Below are positions 54,883 to 63,863 of a DNA stretch of 64,000 nucleotides, in pieces. How positions within the stretch are numbered: the first letter of the stretch is position 1; each line of letters opens with the position of its first letter. The notes beneath the pieces were generated by a model. It saw nothing but the letters and a program-made list of their open reading frames with translations. It was not told the DNA's origin and ran no database searches. The position numbers and the translations under genes were made by a program. Where the stretch lies: contig NZ_CABFVH010000002.1 of the NCBI RefSeq assembly GCF_902141855.1, positions 210,679-274,678 of the forward strand, written 5' to 3'. This DNA comes from Methylobacterium dankookense (GTDB lineage: Bacteria; Pseudomonadota; Alphaproteobacteria; Rhizobiales; Beijerinckiaceae).

Positions 54883-57800
54883 ATGCCCACTCTCCGCCCT
54901 TCGAATCGACTCCCGTTAACGAGCGTGTGCGAACCGAACGTGACACAACGTACAGACATCGCCATCGTCGGTCGCGCCTGTCGGCTTCCGGGGGCCCCGA
55001 GCGTCGATGGCCTCTGGCAGCTCCTCACGGAGCCGCGCTGCGCGGTGAGCCGCGTTCCCGGCGACCGCTGGTCCCTCGACCGGTTCGGGCACCCGCGCGC
55101 GCAGGAACGGGGCAAGAGCTACACCTGGGCGGCGGGCGTGCTCGACGACATCTGGTCGTTCGATCCGGGCGTGTTCGGCATCTCGCCGCGCGAGGCGGAG
55201 CAGATGGATCCGCAGCAGCGCCTGCTGCTGGAGCTGACCTGGGAGGCGCTCGAGGATGCGGGCCTGCGCCCCTCCGCGGTGGCGGGCAGCCATATCGGCG
55301 TCTTCGTGGGCGCCTCGTCGCTGGATTACGGCAACCTGCGCATCCTCGATGTGCCGTCGGGCGACGCCTACGCGGCCACCGGCAACACGCTCTCGATCCT
55401 CTCGAACCGCATCTCCTACATCTTCGACCTGAAGGGCCCGAGCTTCACCGTCGACACGGCCTGCTCGTCCTCGCTCGTCGCCCTCGACAACGCCGTCCAG
55501 GCGATCAGCTCCGGCCGGATCGACACCGCGGTGGTAGCGGGCGTGAACGTGCTCGCGAGCCCGTTCAACTTCATCTGCTTCTCCAACGCGCAGATGCTCT
55601 CGCGCACCGGCCTGTGCCAGGCCTTCTCGGCCAATGCCGACGGCTATGTGCGCTCCGAGGGCGGCGTGGTCCTCGTCCTGCAATCGGCCGAGGCCGCGGC
55701 GCGCTCCGAGGCGACGGTGCGCGGCCGCATCGTGGCGAGCGGCGTCAACTCGGACGGGCGCACCACCGGCATCTCGCTGCCCTCCGGCTACGCGCAGGGC
55801 GCGCTGCTCGAGAAGGTCTACCGCGAGGCGGAGATCGACTTCGACCGCATCGCCTTCGTCGAGGCGCACGGCACCGGCACCCCGGTCGGCGACCCGATCG
55901 AGGCCTCGGCCATCGGCGGCAAGATCGGCCGCATGCGCCGGGAGCCCCTGCCGATCGGCTCGATCAAGACCAATATCGGCCATACCGAGCCGGTCTCCGG
56001 CCTCGCCGGCCTACTCAAGGCCAGCCTCGCGCTGGAGCACGACCTCGTGCCGCCCTCGCTGCACGCGGCCGAGCTGAACCCCGAGATCCCCTTCGGCGAG
56101 CTGAACCTCGACGTGGTTCGCGAGCCGCTGCCCCTTACCCGCGGGGCCGAGCGCTTCGCCGGCGTGAACTCCTTCGGCTTCGGCGGCACCAACGCCCACG
56201 TCGTTCTGAGCGATGCCGAGCCCGTCCGGGCGGCGCCCGCCGCCAAGGCGGCGCGGACCCCTGAGATGCTGCTGCTCTCCGCCCAGAGCCGCGCCGCGCT
56301 CAACGACCTCGCCCTCGACTATGCCGAGCGCTTCGAGGCGGCGACGCCCGCCGAGGCGGCCCGGATCGCGGCCGCCGCCGCCCATCGCCGCGAGCGCCTG
56401 AACACCCGCCTCGCCGTGCCGCTCGACGGCAAGGCCGACCTCGCGTCGACGCTCCGCGCCATCGGCGAGGGCGAGGACACGGCCCAGGCCGTGACCGGCA
56501 CCGCGATCGACCGGGCGGCCGAGGTCGCCTTCGTCTATTCCGGCAACGGCAGCCAGTGGGCCGGCATGGGCCGCGAGGCCTATGCCGAGAACCCGGTCTT
56601 CCGGACGGCCTTCGACCGCATCGACGCCCTGTTCCAGCCCTACGCCAAATGGTCGCTGAAGGAGGCGCTCGAGGCCGAGGACCTCGAAGAGCGCCTGGAA
56701 CTCACCAGCGTCTCGCAGCCGCTGATCTTCGCGATCCAGAGCGCCTCGACCACGGCTTTGCGCGCCCGCGGCCTGAAGCCCGCCTACGTCATCGGCCACA
56801 GCGTCGGCGAGATCGCCGCGGCGGAAGCCGCCGGCATCCTCAGCCTGGAGCAGGCGGTGCGGGTGATCTTCTACCGCAGCCACCACCAGGAGACGACCCG
56901 CGGCCAGGGCACCATGGCCGTGCTGCTGATGCCCGCCGAGGAGGTGCCCGCCTTCCTCAAGGACTATCCGCGCCTCGATATCGCCGCCTACAACAGCCCG
57001 AAGGCGGTCACCGTCGCCGGCCCGGTCGCCGACATCGACGCGGCGATCAAGGCCCTGTCGCGCAAGCGCCGCCGTGGCCGCAAGCTCGACCTCGCCTATC
57101 CCTTCCACGGCCGGATCATGGATCCAACCGAGAAGCCGCTGCTGCGCGACCTCGCCGAGCTGAAGGCTTCGCCGGGCATCGTGCACATGGTCTCGACCGT
57201 CACCGGCAAGGTGCTGGCGGGCGAGAGTTTCGGCGCGACCTACTGGTGGCGCAACATCCGCGAGCCGGTCCGCTTCAGCGACGCCGTGCAGGAGGCGACC
57301 CGCCAGGGCGCCCGCGTCTTCGTGGAGGTCGGCCCCCGCGCCACGCTGATGTCGCATGTGGGCGACGCCATCGAGCCGCTCGGCATCGACAACGCCGTGG
57401 TCGGCGTGATGCACCGCAAGGAGGCCGGCGGCGACCCGATCGCCAAGGCCGTCAGCGCCGCCCTGGTCCAGGGCGCGGCGGTCGACGAGGCGCTGCTGTT
57501 CGGCGACGCGCCGAAGGGCGCCGTCGCGCTGCCGACCTATCCCTGGCAGCGCCGGGCCTTCCGCCTGCCCGAGACCACCGAGAGCGTCGGCGCCACCAGC
57601 GCCCGCCAGTACCACCCGCTGATCGGCTCGCGGAACGCCTCCGACGGGCTCGAATGGCAAGGCTACGTCGACATCGCGACGGTGCCGGAGCTCGACGACC
57701 ACCGGATCGAGGGTCAGGCGATCATGCCGGGCGCCGGCTTCGTGGAGATGGCGCTCGCCGCCGCCCGCGAGGCGCTGCGCAGCGACGAGATCGTGCTCGC

Positions 57801-60800
57801 CGATTTCGAGATCCAGTCGCCGATGGTGTTCAACGAGGACGCCCTGCGCGAGGTCGCGGTACGTCTGTCCGGCAGCGGCAATGGCATCCAGGTGCTGAGC
57901 CGCCCGCGCCTCGCCCAGACGCCCTGGCAGATCCATGCCGCCGCCAAGGTGATCGAGGGCGATTTCGCCCCGCCCGCGGCGCCGCAGGTGGAGATGCCGG
58001 AGGACCGCGCGGTCGCCGGCGATGAGCTCTATGCCCGCGCCGTGGCCGCCGGCCTCGGCTTCGGCCCGAGCTTCCGTCAGGTGGCGCTCTCCGCCCGCCT
58101 CGACGACGAGACCATCGTCTCCGACCTCGTGCCCGCGGAGGCGGATGCCCGCTACGGCCTCGTGCCGGCGCGCCTCGATGCCTGCTTCCACGGCCTGATC
58201 CTGCTCTTCGCCGACCTCCTCGGGGAGAATGCGGGGAAGGCCTACATCCCCGTCCGCTTCGGCGAGATCCGCCTCGTGAAGCCGGGCGCCGCGATCGCCC
58301 GCGCGGTGATCCGCACCCGCCGCTGCAACGAGCGCAGCATCCTGGCCGACTTCACGGTGCTCGACGCCGACGGCGCCGTCATCGCCACCATCCGCGAGGG
58401 CCGCTTCCAGGCGCTGCGCGCCAAGGGCGGCGGCGACCTGTCGGCCTTCGCGATCTCGCAGGCGACGGAACTCGCCCCCGAGCCGACCGCCGTGCCGATG
58501 GACCGGCGGCCGAGCATCGCCGCCCGCCTGAAGCCGCTGACCGAGGGCGCGCGTAGCGCCGCCGACGCGCCGCTCTCGCCGGGCCACCTGCTCCTCGAGG
58601 GCTGGGCGACGGCGCTCGCCTTCAAGCTCGCCGCCGGCCTCGCCCGCGACGGCTCCGTCACCCTCGACGGGCGCGTGCCCGACGCCCTGCGCCCCTGGAT
58701 CGCCAACGCGCTCTCGGCCCTGGAGAGCAGCGGCCTCGCGGAGCGGGCCGGCCCCGGCTGGACCCTCGGCGACGGCTCGGCGCTGCCCGCCCCCGACGAG
58801 ATCCTGCGCTGGATCGCGGCGGACCACCCCGAGCTCTCGGCCGAGCTCGTCCTCGTCGCCGATGTCGGTGCCCTGGCCGACCAGCTCCTCGCCGGTTCCT
58901 TGAGCGACGCGCCGGTCCTGCCGCAGAACGCCCTCGACGCCTTCGCCCTGCGCAGCGCCACCGCGCGCCACGCCGCCGACGTCGTCTCCGGCATCCTCGC
59001 CGCCTCCCGCGACAAGCTGCCGAAGGACCGGGCACTCCGCCTGCTCCAGGCCGGGTTCGGGCCCCTCTCCGCCCAGGTCGCTTCGCTCGCCGAGGAGGCG
59101 CAGGCCCGCCTCACCGTGTTCGAGACGGACCGCCGCCTCGCCGGGCGCGCCCGCCTCGCCCTGCCGCGCGGCGTCACCGTGATCGAGGTCGCCGACGAGC
59201 TGCCGGCGGCCTGCTTCGACCTTGTGCTGACGAGCGGCGCCCTCCACCGGGGCGACCGCGACCTGCCGCGCCGCCTCGCCGACGCGCTCGCCACCGGCGG
59301 CCTTCTGATCGCCGTCGAGCCCGGCGCGTCGCTGTTCCGCGACCTCGTCTTCGGCCTCACCCCCGGATGGTTCGAGCCGGGCGAGGACGACCTGCCGATC
59401 GGGCGCCTCGACGACATCACCGGCTGGCAGCGGACGCTCAGCGCCACCGGCCTCGTCAGCGTCTCGGCCGAGCGGGCGGCCTCCGCCAATGGCGACGATC
59501 TGCTCCTCGTGGGCGAGGCGCCTGCCCGTCCGGGTCCGGCCCCGGGCCAGACCTTCGCCTTCGTGATCGGCTCGGACGACGAGTTCGCGGCCGAGACCGC
59601 CTCCTCCCTCGCGACGCTCCTGGTCGCGGGCGGCGTGCACGTCTCGATCATCCTCGATTCCGAGACCTCGCTGATGGAGCTGGAGCGGGAGACCCCGGAT
59701 ACGGTGGTCTTCCTCGCCGGCGCCTTCACCCGCGGCGGCGAGGCGGCCGAGCGCCTGCGCGACCGCTGCCTCAGCCTGAAGCGCTGCACCGAGCATCTCG
59801 GCACCCGCCAGACCCGGCTCTGGGTGGTGGCGCCGGGCGCGACCCGCGACCGCGGCGGCCAGGGCACCTCGGTGGAGGCCGGCGTCTGGGCCTTCACCCG
59901 GACGCTCGCCAACGAGGCGCAGAACCTCGATGTCCGCCGCATCGACCTCGCGCCCGAGATGTCCTCGAAGCGCGCCGCCGAGCGCCTGCGCGACCTCATC
60001 CTCTCGGGCACGCCCGAGACCGAGATCGTGCTCGACGAGGACCGCACGCAGGTCGTGCGCTTCCATCCCGGCCGCGTCCGGCGCCGGGCCGAGACGGGCG
60101 CCGTGCCCGCCGCCGCCGCGCGGCTGGAGCGCAGCAACACGGGCGGCCTCAACGAGATGACCTGGGGCCCGGCCGAGCGTCAGGCCCCGGGGGCCGGCGA
60201 GGTCGAGATCGCGGTCGAGGCCACCGGCCTCAACTTCCGCGACGTGCTCTGGGCGCTCTCGATGCTCCCGGAGGAGATCCTGGAGGACGGCTTCGCCGGT
60301 CCGCGCCTCGGCCTCGAATGCGCCGGCCGCGTCACGGCCGTCGGCCCGGGCGTCCAGGGCTTCAAGGTGGGCGACGCCGTCGTCGCCTTCGCCCAGTCCG
60401 GCTTCTCGACGCATATCGTCGTGCCCGACATGGTGGTGGCTCCCGCCCCCGCCGGGCTGGAGCCGATGGCCGCGGCCACCGTGCCGGTCGCCTTCCTCAC
60501 CGCCTATTACGGCCTCGTCACCTGCGCGCGGCTCCGCCGCGGCGAGTGGGTGCTGGTCCATGGCGGCGCGGGGGGCGTCGGCCTCGCCGCGCTCCAGATC
60601 GCCAAGCTGAAGGGCGCGCGCGTCATCGCCACCGCGGGTTCCCGTGAGAAGCGGGCGCTGGTGAAGGCGCTCGGCGCCGAGCACGTGCTCGATTCCCGCT
60701 CGCTCGCCTTCGTGGACGAGATCCGCGCGATCACGGGCTCGGGCGTCGACGTGGTGCTGAACAGCTTGTTCGGCGAGGCGATGGAGCGCTCGCTCAACGC

Positions 60801-62364
60801 CCTCAAGCCGTTCGGCCGCTTCGTGGAGCTGGGCAAGCGCGACTACGTCGCCAACACCCATATCGGGCTACGCCCGTTCCGGCGGAACCTGAGCTATTTC
60901 GGCGTCGACCTCGATCAGGTGCTCCAGCACCAGGGCGAGGACGGAGCGCGGATGTTCCGCGAGGTGATGGCGCTGTTCGGCGAGGGCGGCCTCAAGCCCC
61001 TGCCCTACCAGCCCTTCACCGCCGAGGAGACCTCGGACGCCTTCCGGCTGATGCAGCAATCCGGCCATATCGGGAAGATCGTCATCGCCCCGCCGAAGCC
61101 CGGCCGCGTGCTGGCCGAGGCGACGTCGCGCTTCGCCATCTCCGGCACCGGCGTGCACCTCGTCACCGGCGGCCTCGGCGGCTTCGGCCTGGAGGCGGCG
61201 CGCTGGCTCGCCGATCGCGGCGCCCGGCACATCGTCCTCGCCGGCCGCAAGGGGGCGGCGACCGAGGAGGCCAAGGCGGCCGTCGCCGACCTCGCCGCCC
61301 GCGGCGTCACGGTCGAGGCGCCGGCGGTCGACTTCACCAGCCGCGCGGCGGTCGACCGCCTGCTCGGTTCGATCGAGGCCAAGGGCGGCCGGCTCGCGGG
61401 CGTGATCCACGCCGCGGCGGTGCTGCAGGACGGCCTGATCGCCAATATCGACACGGCCTCGCTCGACGCCGTGATCGGGCCGAAGGTGATCGGCGCCCAG
61501 CATCTCGACGCGGCCACCCGCGACCGCCAGCTCGATTACTTCGTGGTCTTCTCCTCGGCGACCACCTTCATCGGCAATCCGGGCCAGGGCGCCTATGTCG
61601 CCGCCAACGGCTTCATGGAGGGGCTGGCCCGCCAGCGCCGCCGCAAGGGCCTGCCGGCGCTCGCCGTCGCCTGGGGCGCCATCGGCGATGTCGGCATGCT
61701 CGCCCGCAACAAGGCGGTGATGGAGACGCTGGCCTCCCGCGTCGGCGTCACACCGATGGAGGCGCGCCGCTGCCTCGACCTGATGGCCGAGGCGCTAGAA
61801 GGCCAGGGCCCGTCCCCGGACGACGCGGTGATCGCCATCGCCGCCATGCATTGGGGCAAGGCGCGCGAGCGCCTCGCCACCCTGCGCTCGCCGAGCTACG
61901 ACGCGCTCGGCGGTGACCAGCAGGCGGAGGCCGGCGCGGTCGCGACGATCAACATCGCCGCGCTCCTCAAGGGCGGCGACCTCGACTCGGCCCGCAAGAC
62001 CGTGTCGGACGCGATCGTCGAGGACATCGCCCGCATCCTGCGCCTGCCGAAGGACGACATCAGCCGCGTGCGCCAGCTCTCCGAGATCGGCCTCGACTCG
62101 CTGATGGGCGTCGAGCTCGGTGCCAGCCTGCAGGAGCGCTTCGGCCTCGATTCGCCGCCGGCGGGCATCTCCTCGGGCCTGACTGTGAACGAGTTGGCGG
62201 AGACCTTAATTCAGGCGGTTTCGGCGCCCATGGACGAGGCGGCCGGCGTGGCCCTGAGCCTGGCTCAGAAGCATGTCGGCAGCGAGGTCGACGCGGCGGC
62301 GCTCGCGCCGTTCAAGGACCTTGTGGAGCAGAAAAGCCTCGAGATCAAAGAGATCCTTCCATGA
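54883..62364 (+). CDS. rkpA: RkpA-like type I reducing polyketide/fatty-acid synthase
   Basis: The 2493-residue single-module synthase has these domains in order: KS (about 25-450; Cys194 in DTACSSS, His329 in EAHGTGT, His367 in NIGH), AT (about 545-850; Ser640 in GHSVGE), DH (about 905-1190; His940 in DDHRIEGQAIMPG), a methyltransferase-like region with degenerate SAM motif (about 1240-1560), ER (about 1755-2075; VHGGAGGVGLAA), KR (about 2090-2275; VTGGLGGFG, Tyr2238), and ACP (Ser2406 in GLDSLMG). A complete KR-DH-ER set implies a saturated acyl chain. The order and size match RkpA of the Sinorhizobium K-antigen system, and the AOS gene overlaps its end as ATGA. The start could also be GTG at 54940. 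Confidence 0.93.
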   Translation: MPTLRPSNRLPLTSVCEPNVTQRTDIAIVGRACRLPGAPSVDGLWQLLTEPRCAVSRVPGDRWSLDRFGHPRAQERGKSYTWAAGVLDDIWSFDPGVFGISPREAEQMDPQQRLLLELTWEALEDAGLRPSAVAGSHIGVFVGASSLDYGNLRILDVPSGDAYAATGNTLSILSNRISYIFDLKGPSFTVDTACSSSLVALDNAVQAISSGRIDTAVVAGVNVLASPFNFICFSNAQMLSRTGLCQAFSANADGYVRSEGGVVLVLQSAEAAARSEATVRGRIVASGVNSDGRTTGISLPSGYAQGALLEKVYREAEIDFDRIAFVEAHGTGTPVGDPIEASAIGGKIGRMRREPLPIGSIKTNIGHTEPVSGLAGLLKASLALEHDLVPPSLHAAELNPEIPFGELNLDVVREPLPLTRGAERFAGVNSFGFGGTNAHVVLSDAEPVRAAPAAKAARTPEMLLLSAQSRAALNDLALDYAERFEAATPAEAARIAAAAAHRRERLNTRLAVPLDGKADLASTLRAIGEGEDTAQAVTGTAIDRAAEVAFVYSGNGSQWAGMGREAYAENPVFRTAFDRIDALFQPYAKWSLKEALEAEDLEERLELTSVSQPLIFAIQSASTTALRARGLKPAYVIGHSVGEIAAAEAAGILSLEQAVRVIFYRSHHQETTRGQGTMAVLLMPAEEVPAFLKDYPRLDIAAYNSPKAVTVAGPVADIDAAIKALSRKRRRGRKLDLAYPFHGRIMDPTEKPLLRDLAELKASPGIVHMVSTVTGKVLAGESFGATYWWRNIREPVRFSDAVQEATRQGARVFVEVGPRATLMSHVGDAIEPLGIDNAVVGVMHRKEAGGDPIAKAVSAALVQGAAVDEALLFGDAPKGAVALPTYPWQRRAFRLPETTESVGATSARQYHPLIGSRNASDGLEWQGYVDIATVPELDDHRIEGQAIMPGAGFVEMALAAAREALRSDEIVLADFEIQSPMVFNEDALREVAVRLSGSGNGIQVLSRPRLAQTPWQIHAAAKVIEGDFAPPAAPQVEMPEDRAVAGDELYARAVAAGLGFGPSFRQVALSARLDDETIVSDLVPAEADARYGLVPARLDACFHGLILLFADLLGENAGKAYIPVRFGEIRLVKPGAAIARAVIRTRRCNERSILADFTVLDADGAVIATIREGRFQALRAKGGGDLSAFAISQATELAPEPTAVPMDRRPSIAARLKPLTEGARSAADAPLSPGHLLLEGWATALAFKLAAGLARDGSVTLDGRVPDALRPWIANALSALESSGLAERAGPGWTLGDGSALPAPDEILRWIAADHPELSAELVLVADVGALADQLLAGSLSDAPVLPQNALDAFALRSATARHAADVVSGILAASRDKLPKDRALRLLQAGFGPLSAQVASLAEEAQARLTVFETDRRLAGRARLALPRGVTVIEVADELPAACFDLVLTSGALHRGDRDLPRRLADALATGGLLIAVEPGASLFRDLVFGLTPGWFEPGEDDLPIGRLDDITGWQRTLSATGLVSVSAERAASANGDDLLLVGEAPARPGPAPGQTFAFVIGSDDEFAAETASSLATLLVAGGVHVSIILDSETSLMELERETPDTVVFLAGAFTRGGEAAERLRDRCLSLKRCTEHLGTRQTRLWVVAPGATRDRGGQGTSVEAGVWAFTRTLANEAQNLDVRRIDLAPEMSSKRAAERLRDLILSGTPETEIVLDEDRTQVVRFHPGRVRRRAETGAVPAAAARLERSNTGGLNEMTWGPAERQAPGAGEVEIAVEATGLNFRDVLWALSMLPEEILEDGFAGPRLGLECAGRVTAVGPGVQGFKVGDAVVAFAQSGFSTHIVVPDMVVAPAPAGLEPMAAATVPVAFLTAYYGLVTCARLRRGEWVLVHGGAGGVGLAALQIAKLKGARVIATAGSREKRALVKALGAEHVLDSRSLAFVDEIRAITGSGVDVVLNSLFGEAMERSLNALKPFGRFVELGKRDYVANTHIGLRPFRRNLSYFGVDLDQVLQHQGEDGARMFREVMALFGEGGLKPLPYQPFTAEETSDAFRLMQQSGHIGKIVIAPPKPGRVLAEATSRFAISGTGVHLVTGGLGGFGLEAARWLADRGARHIVLAGRKGAATEEAKAAVADLAARGVTVEAPAVDFTSRAAVDRLLGSIEAKGGRLAGVIHAAAVLQDGLIANIDTASLDAVIGPKVIGAQHLDAATRDRQLDYFVVFSSATTFIGNPGQGAYVAANGFMEGLARQRRRKGLPALAVAWGAIGDVGMLARNKAVMETLASRVGVTPMEARRCLDLMAEALEGQGPSPDDAVIAIAAMHWGKARERLATLRSPSYDALGGDQQAEAGAVATINIAALLKGGDLDSARKTVSDAIVEDIARILRLPKDDISRVRQLSEIGLDSLMGVELGASLQERFGLDSPPAGISSGLTVNELAETLIQAVSAPMDEAAGVALSLAQKHVGSEVDAAALAPFKDLVEQKSLEIKEILP

Positions 62365-63728
62365 CGCAATCGCCACGGCCGGACGGGGGGCGCGCCGCTC
62401 TGGCAGGCTTCGTGACGAACCGGCTGGGGCGGACGCCGCCCCGGCCGGCCCCGGCCCGGGCGCCGGAGCCCGCGCAGAACCCGTCGGTGCTGAGCTTCGA
62501 GACGCTGCCGGGCTACCGCGAGCTGAAGCTGCAGCGCTCGGCGGCCGACCTGATCGGCCTCAGCAATCCCTTCTTCCACGTCCACGAGACCAAGGCCGGC
62601 GCGACCACGCGTATCGAGGGCCGGCCCTTCGTGAACTTCTCCTCGTACGACTATCTCGGCCTCAACGGGCATCCCAAGGTCAGCGATGCCGCGCGCGCGG
62701 CGATCGAGGCCTTCGGCACCTCGTCCTCGGCGAGCCGCGTGGTCGCGGGCGAGCGGCCGGGCCATCTGAGCCTGGAGCGGGCGCTCGCCGAGCATTACGG
62801 CACCGAGGGCTGCGTCGTGATGGTGAGCGGGCACGCCACCAACGTCACGACGATCGGTGCCCTGCTGGAGCCCGGCGACGTGATCTATCACGACGCGCTC
62901 AGCCACAACTCCATCGTGACGGGCGCGCAGCTCTCCGGTGCGCAACGGCGCTCCTTCGCCCATAACGATCTCGAAGCCCTCGAGACGCTCCTCCAGGCGA
63001 CCCGGCACGAGCACCGCCGCGCCCTCATCGTGGTGGAAGGCCTCTACAGCATGGACGGCGACGCGCCGGACATCGTGGGGCTCATCGCGCTGAAGCAGCG
63101 CTACAATGCCTGGCTGATGGTGGACGAGGCGCACGGCCTCGGCGTCCTCGGCCGCACGGGCGCCGGCCTGTTCGAGCATGCCGGGATCGACCCGAAGAGC
63201 GTCGACATCTGGATGGGCACGATGTCGAAGACGATGTCGGCCTGCGGCGGCTATATCTGCGGCCCGGCGGCGCTGATCGAGTACCTGAAGTGCACGGCCG
63301 GCGGCTTCGTCTACAGCGTCGGCATGTCGCCGCCGCTGGCCGCCGCCGCCGAGGCCGCGCTCGCGGTGATGCGGGCCGAGCCCGAGCGCGTCGAGCGCCT
63401 GCGCCAGAATGGCCGCCTCTTCCTCGACTGCGCCAGGAAGCACGGGCTCGACACCGGCTTCAGCCTCGGCCTCGCGGTGATCCCGGTGATCGTCGGCGAC
63501 TCGCTGAAGTCGGTGACGTTGTCCGACCGCCTGTACAAGCGCGGCATCAACGTGCAGCCGATCATCCACCCGGCGGTGCCGGAGCGGGCCTCGCGCCTGC
63601 GCTTCTTCATGACCTCCGAGCATACGGCCGAGCAGATCCGCGACACGGTCGCGGCAGTCGCCGAGGAGCTCGCGGCCATCGAGAAGGGCGGCTCGCTGAT
63701 CGAGCAGCTGCTCGCCAAGCGCGGCTGA
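62361..63728 (+). CDS. rkpG: RkpG-like alpha-oxoamine synthase (PLP acyltransferase)
   Basis: The 455-residue PLP enzyme belongs to the alpha-oxoamine synthase group (BioF, Kbl, HemA, serine palmitoyltransferase). Visible features: NFSSYDYLGLNGHP, SGHATNVTTIG, HDALSHNSIVTGAQ, MVDEAHGLGVLG (cofactor Asp and His), and the Schiff-base Lys290 in GTMSKTMSACGGY. An N-terminal Pro/Ala-rich extension (about 1-45) is not found in BioF. Its overlap with the synthase gene suggests it condenses the ACP-bound acyl chain with an amino acid, releasing a long-chain amino ketone. RkpG is the named relative in Sinorhizobium. A PLP-dependent BioF role is unlikely in this context. Confidence 0.92.
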   Translation: MTQSPRPDGGRAALAGFVTNRLGRTPPRPAPARAPEPAQNPSVLSFETLPGYRELKLQRSAADLIGLSNPFFHVHETKAGATTRIEGRPFVNFSSYDYLGLNGHPKVSDAARAAIEAFGTSSSASRVVAGERPGHLSLERALAEHYGTEGCVVMVSGHATNVTTIGALLEPGDVIYHDALSHNSIVTGAQLSGAQRRSFAHNDLEALETLLQATRHEHRRALIVVEGLYSMDGDAPDIVGLIALKQRYNAWLMVDEAHGLGVLGRTGAGLFEHAGIDPKSVDIWMGTMSKTMSACGGYICGPAALIEYLKCTAGGFVYSVGMSPPLAAAAEAALAVMRAEPERVERLRQNGRLFLDCARKHGLDTGFSLGLAVIPVIVGDSLKSVTLSDRLYKRGINVQPIIHPAVPERASRLRFFMTSEHTAEQIRDTVAAVAEELAAIEKGGSLIEQLLAKRG

Positions 63729-63737
63729 TCTGGGATG

Positions 63738-63784
63738 GCCGGGGCTCTGCCCCGGCGCCCCCGCCGAAAGGATGATCCCTTCGG
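63738..63784. repeat. Paired-hairpin dispersed element (copy 3) after rkpG
   Basis: GCCGGGGC-TCT-GCCCCGGC (63738-63756) is followed by a GCCCCCG spacer and an imperfect CCGAAAGG/CCCTTCGG hairpin (63764-63784). It is the same arrangement as 52256-52299 and the reverse strand of 36103-36144. It starts 10 bases after the gene. Confidence 0.72.
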
Positions 63785-63802
63785 AATCTCAGGATCGGAC
63801 GC

Positions 63803-63845
63803 AACGAAGAAGGCCCCGCACCATCGGTGCGGGGCCTTCTTCGTT
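63803..63845. terminator. Strong bidirectional terminator between convergent rkpG-like and wza-like genes
   Basis: A 20-base-pair perfect stem (left arm starts AACGAAGAAGGCCCCGCACC) has a 3-base loop ATC. U-rich ends (CTTCTTCGTT on one strand and the complement on the other) make it a good intrinsic terminator in both directions. It lies 75 bases past the oxoamine synthase stop and 19 bases from the export gene's stop. Confidence 0.92.
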
Positions 63846-63863
63846 CGGGCCGGCGCCCGCGTT

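Noticed and set aside
56011..60861. 1616-codon open frame antisense to the synthase gene
   Set aside because: It lies wholly opposite a gene with clear PKS domains; its His/Arg/Gly/Ala-rich sequence has no motif and reflects third-position GC bias.
62361..63728. Biotin synthesis gene bioF
   Set aside because: The enzyme is of the same fold, but it overlaps the synthase gene, has an extra N-terminal extension and no other bio gene is near.
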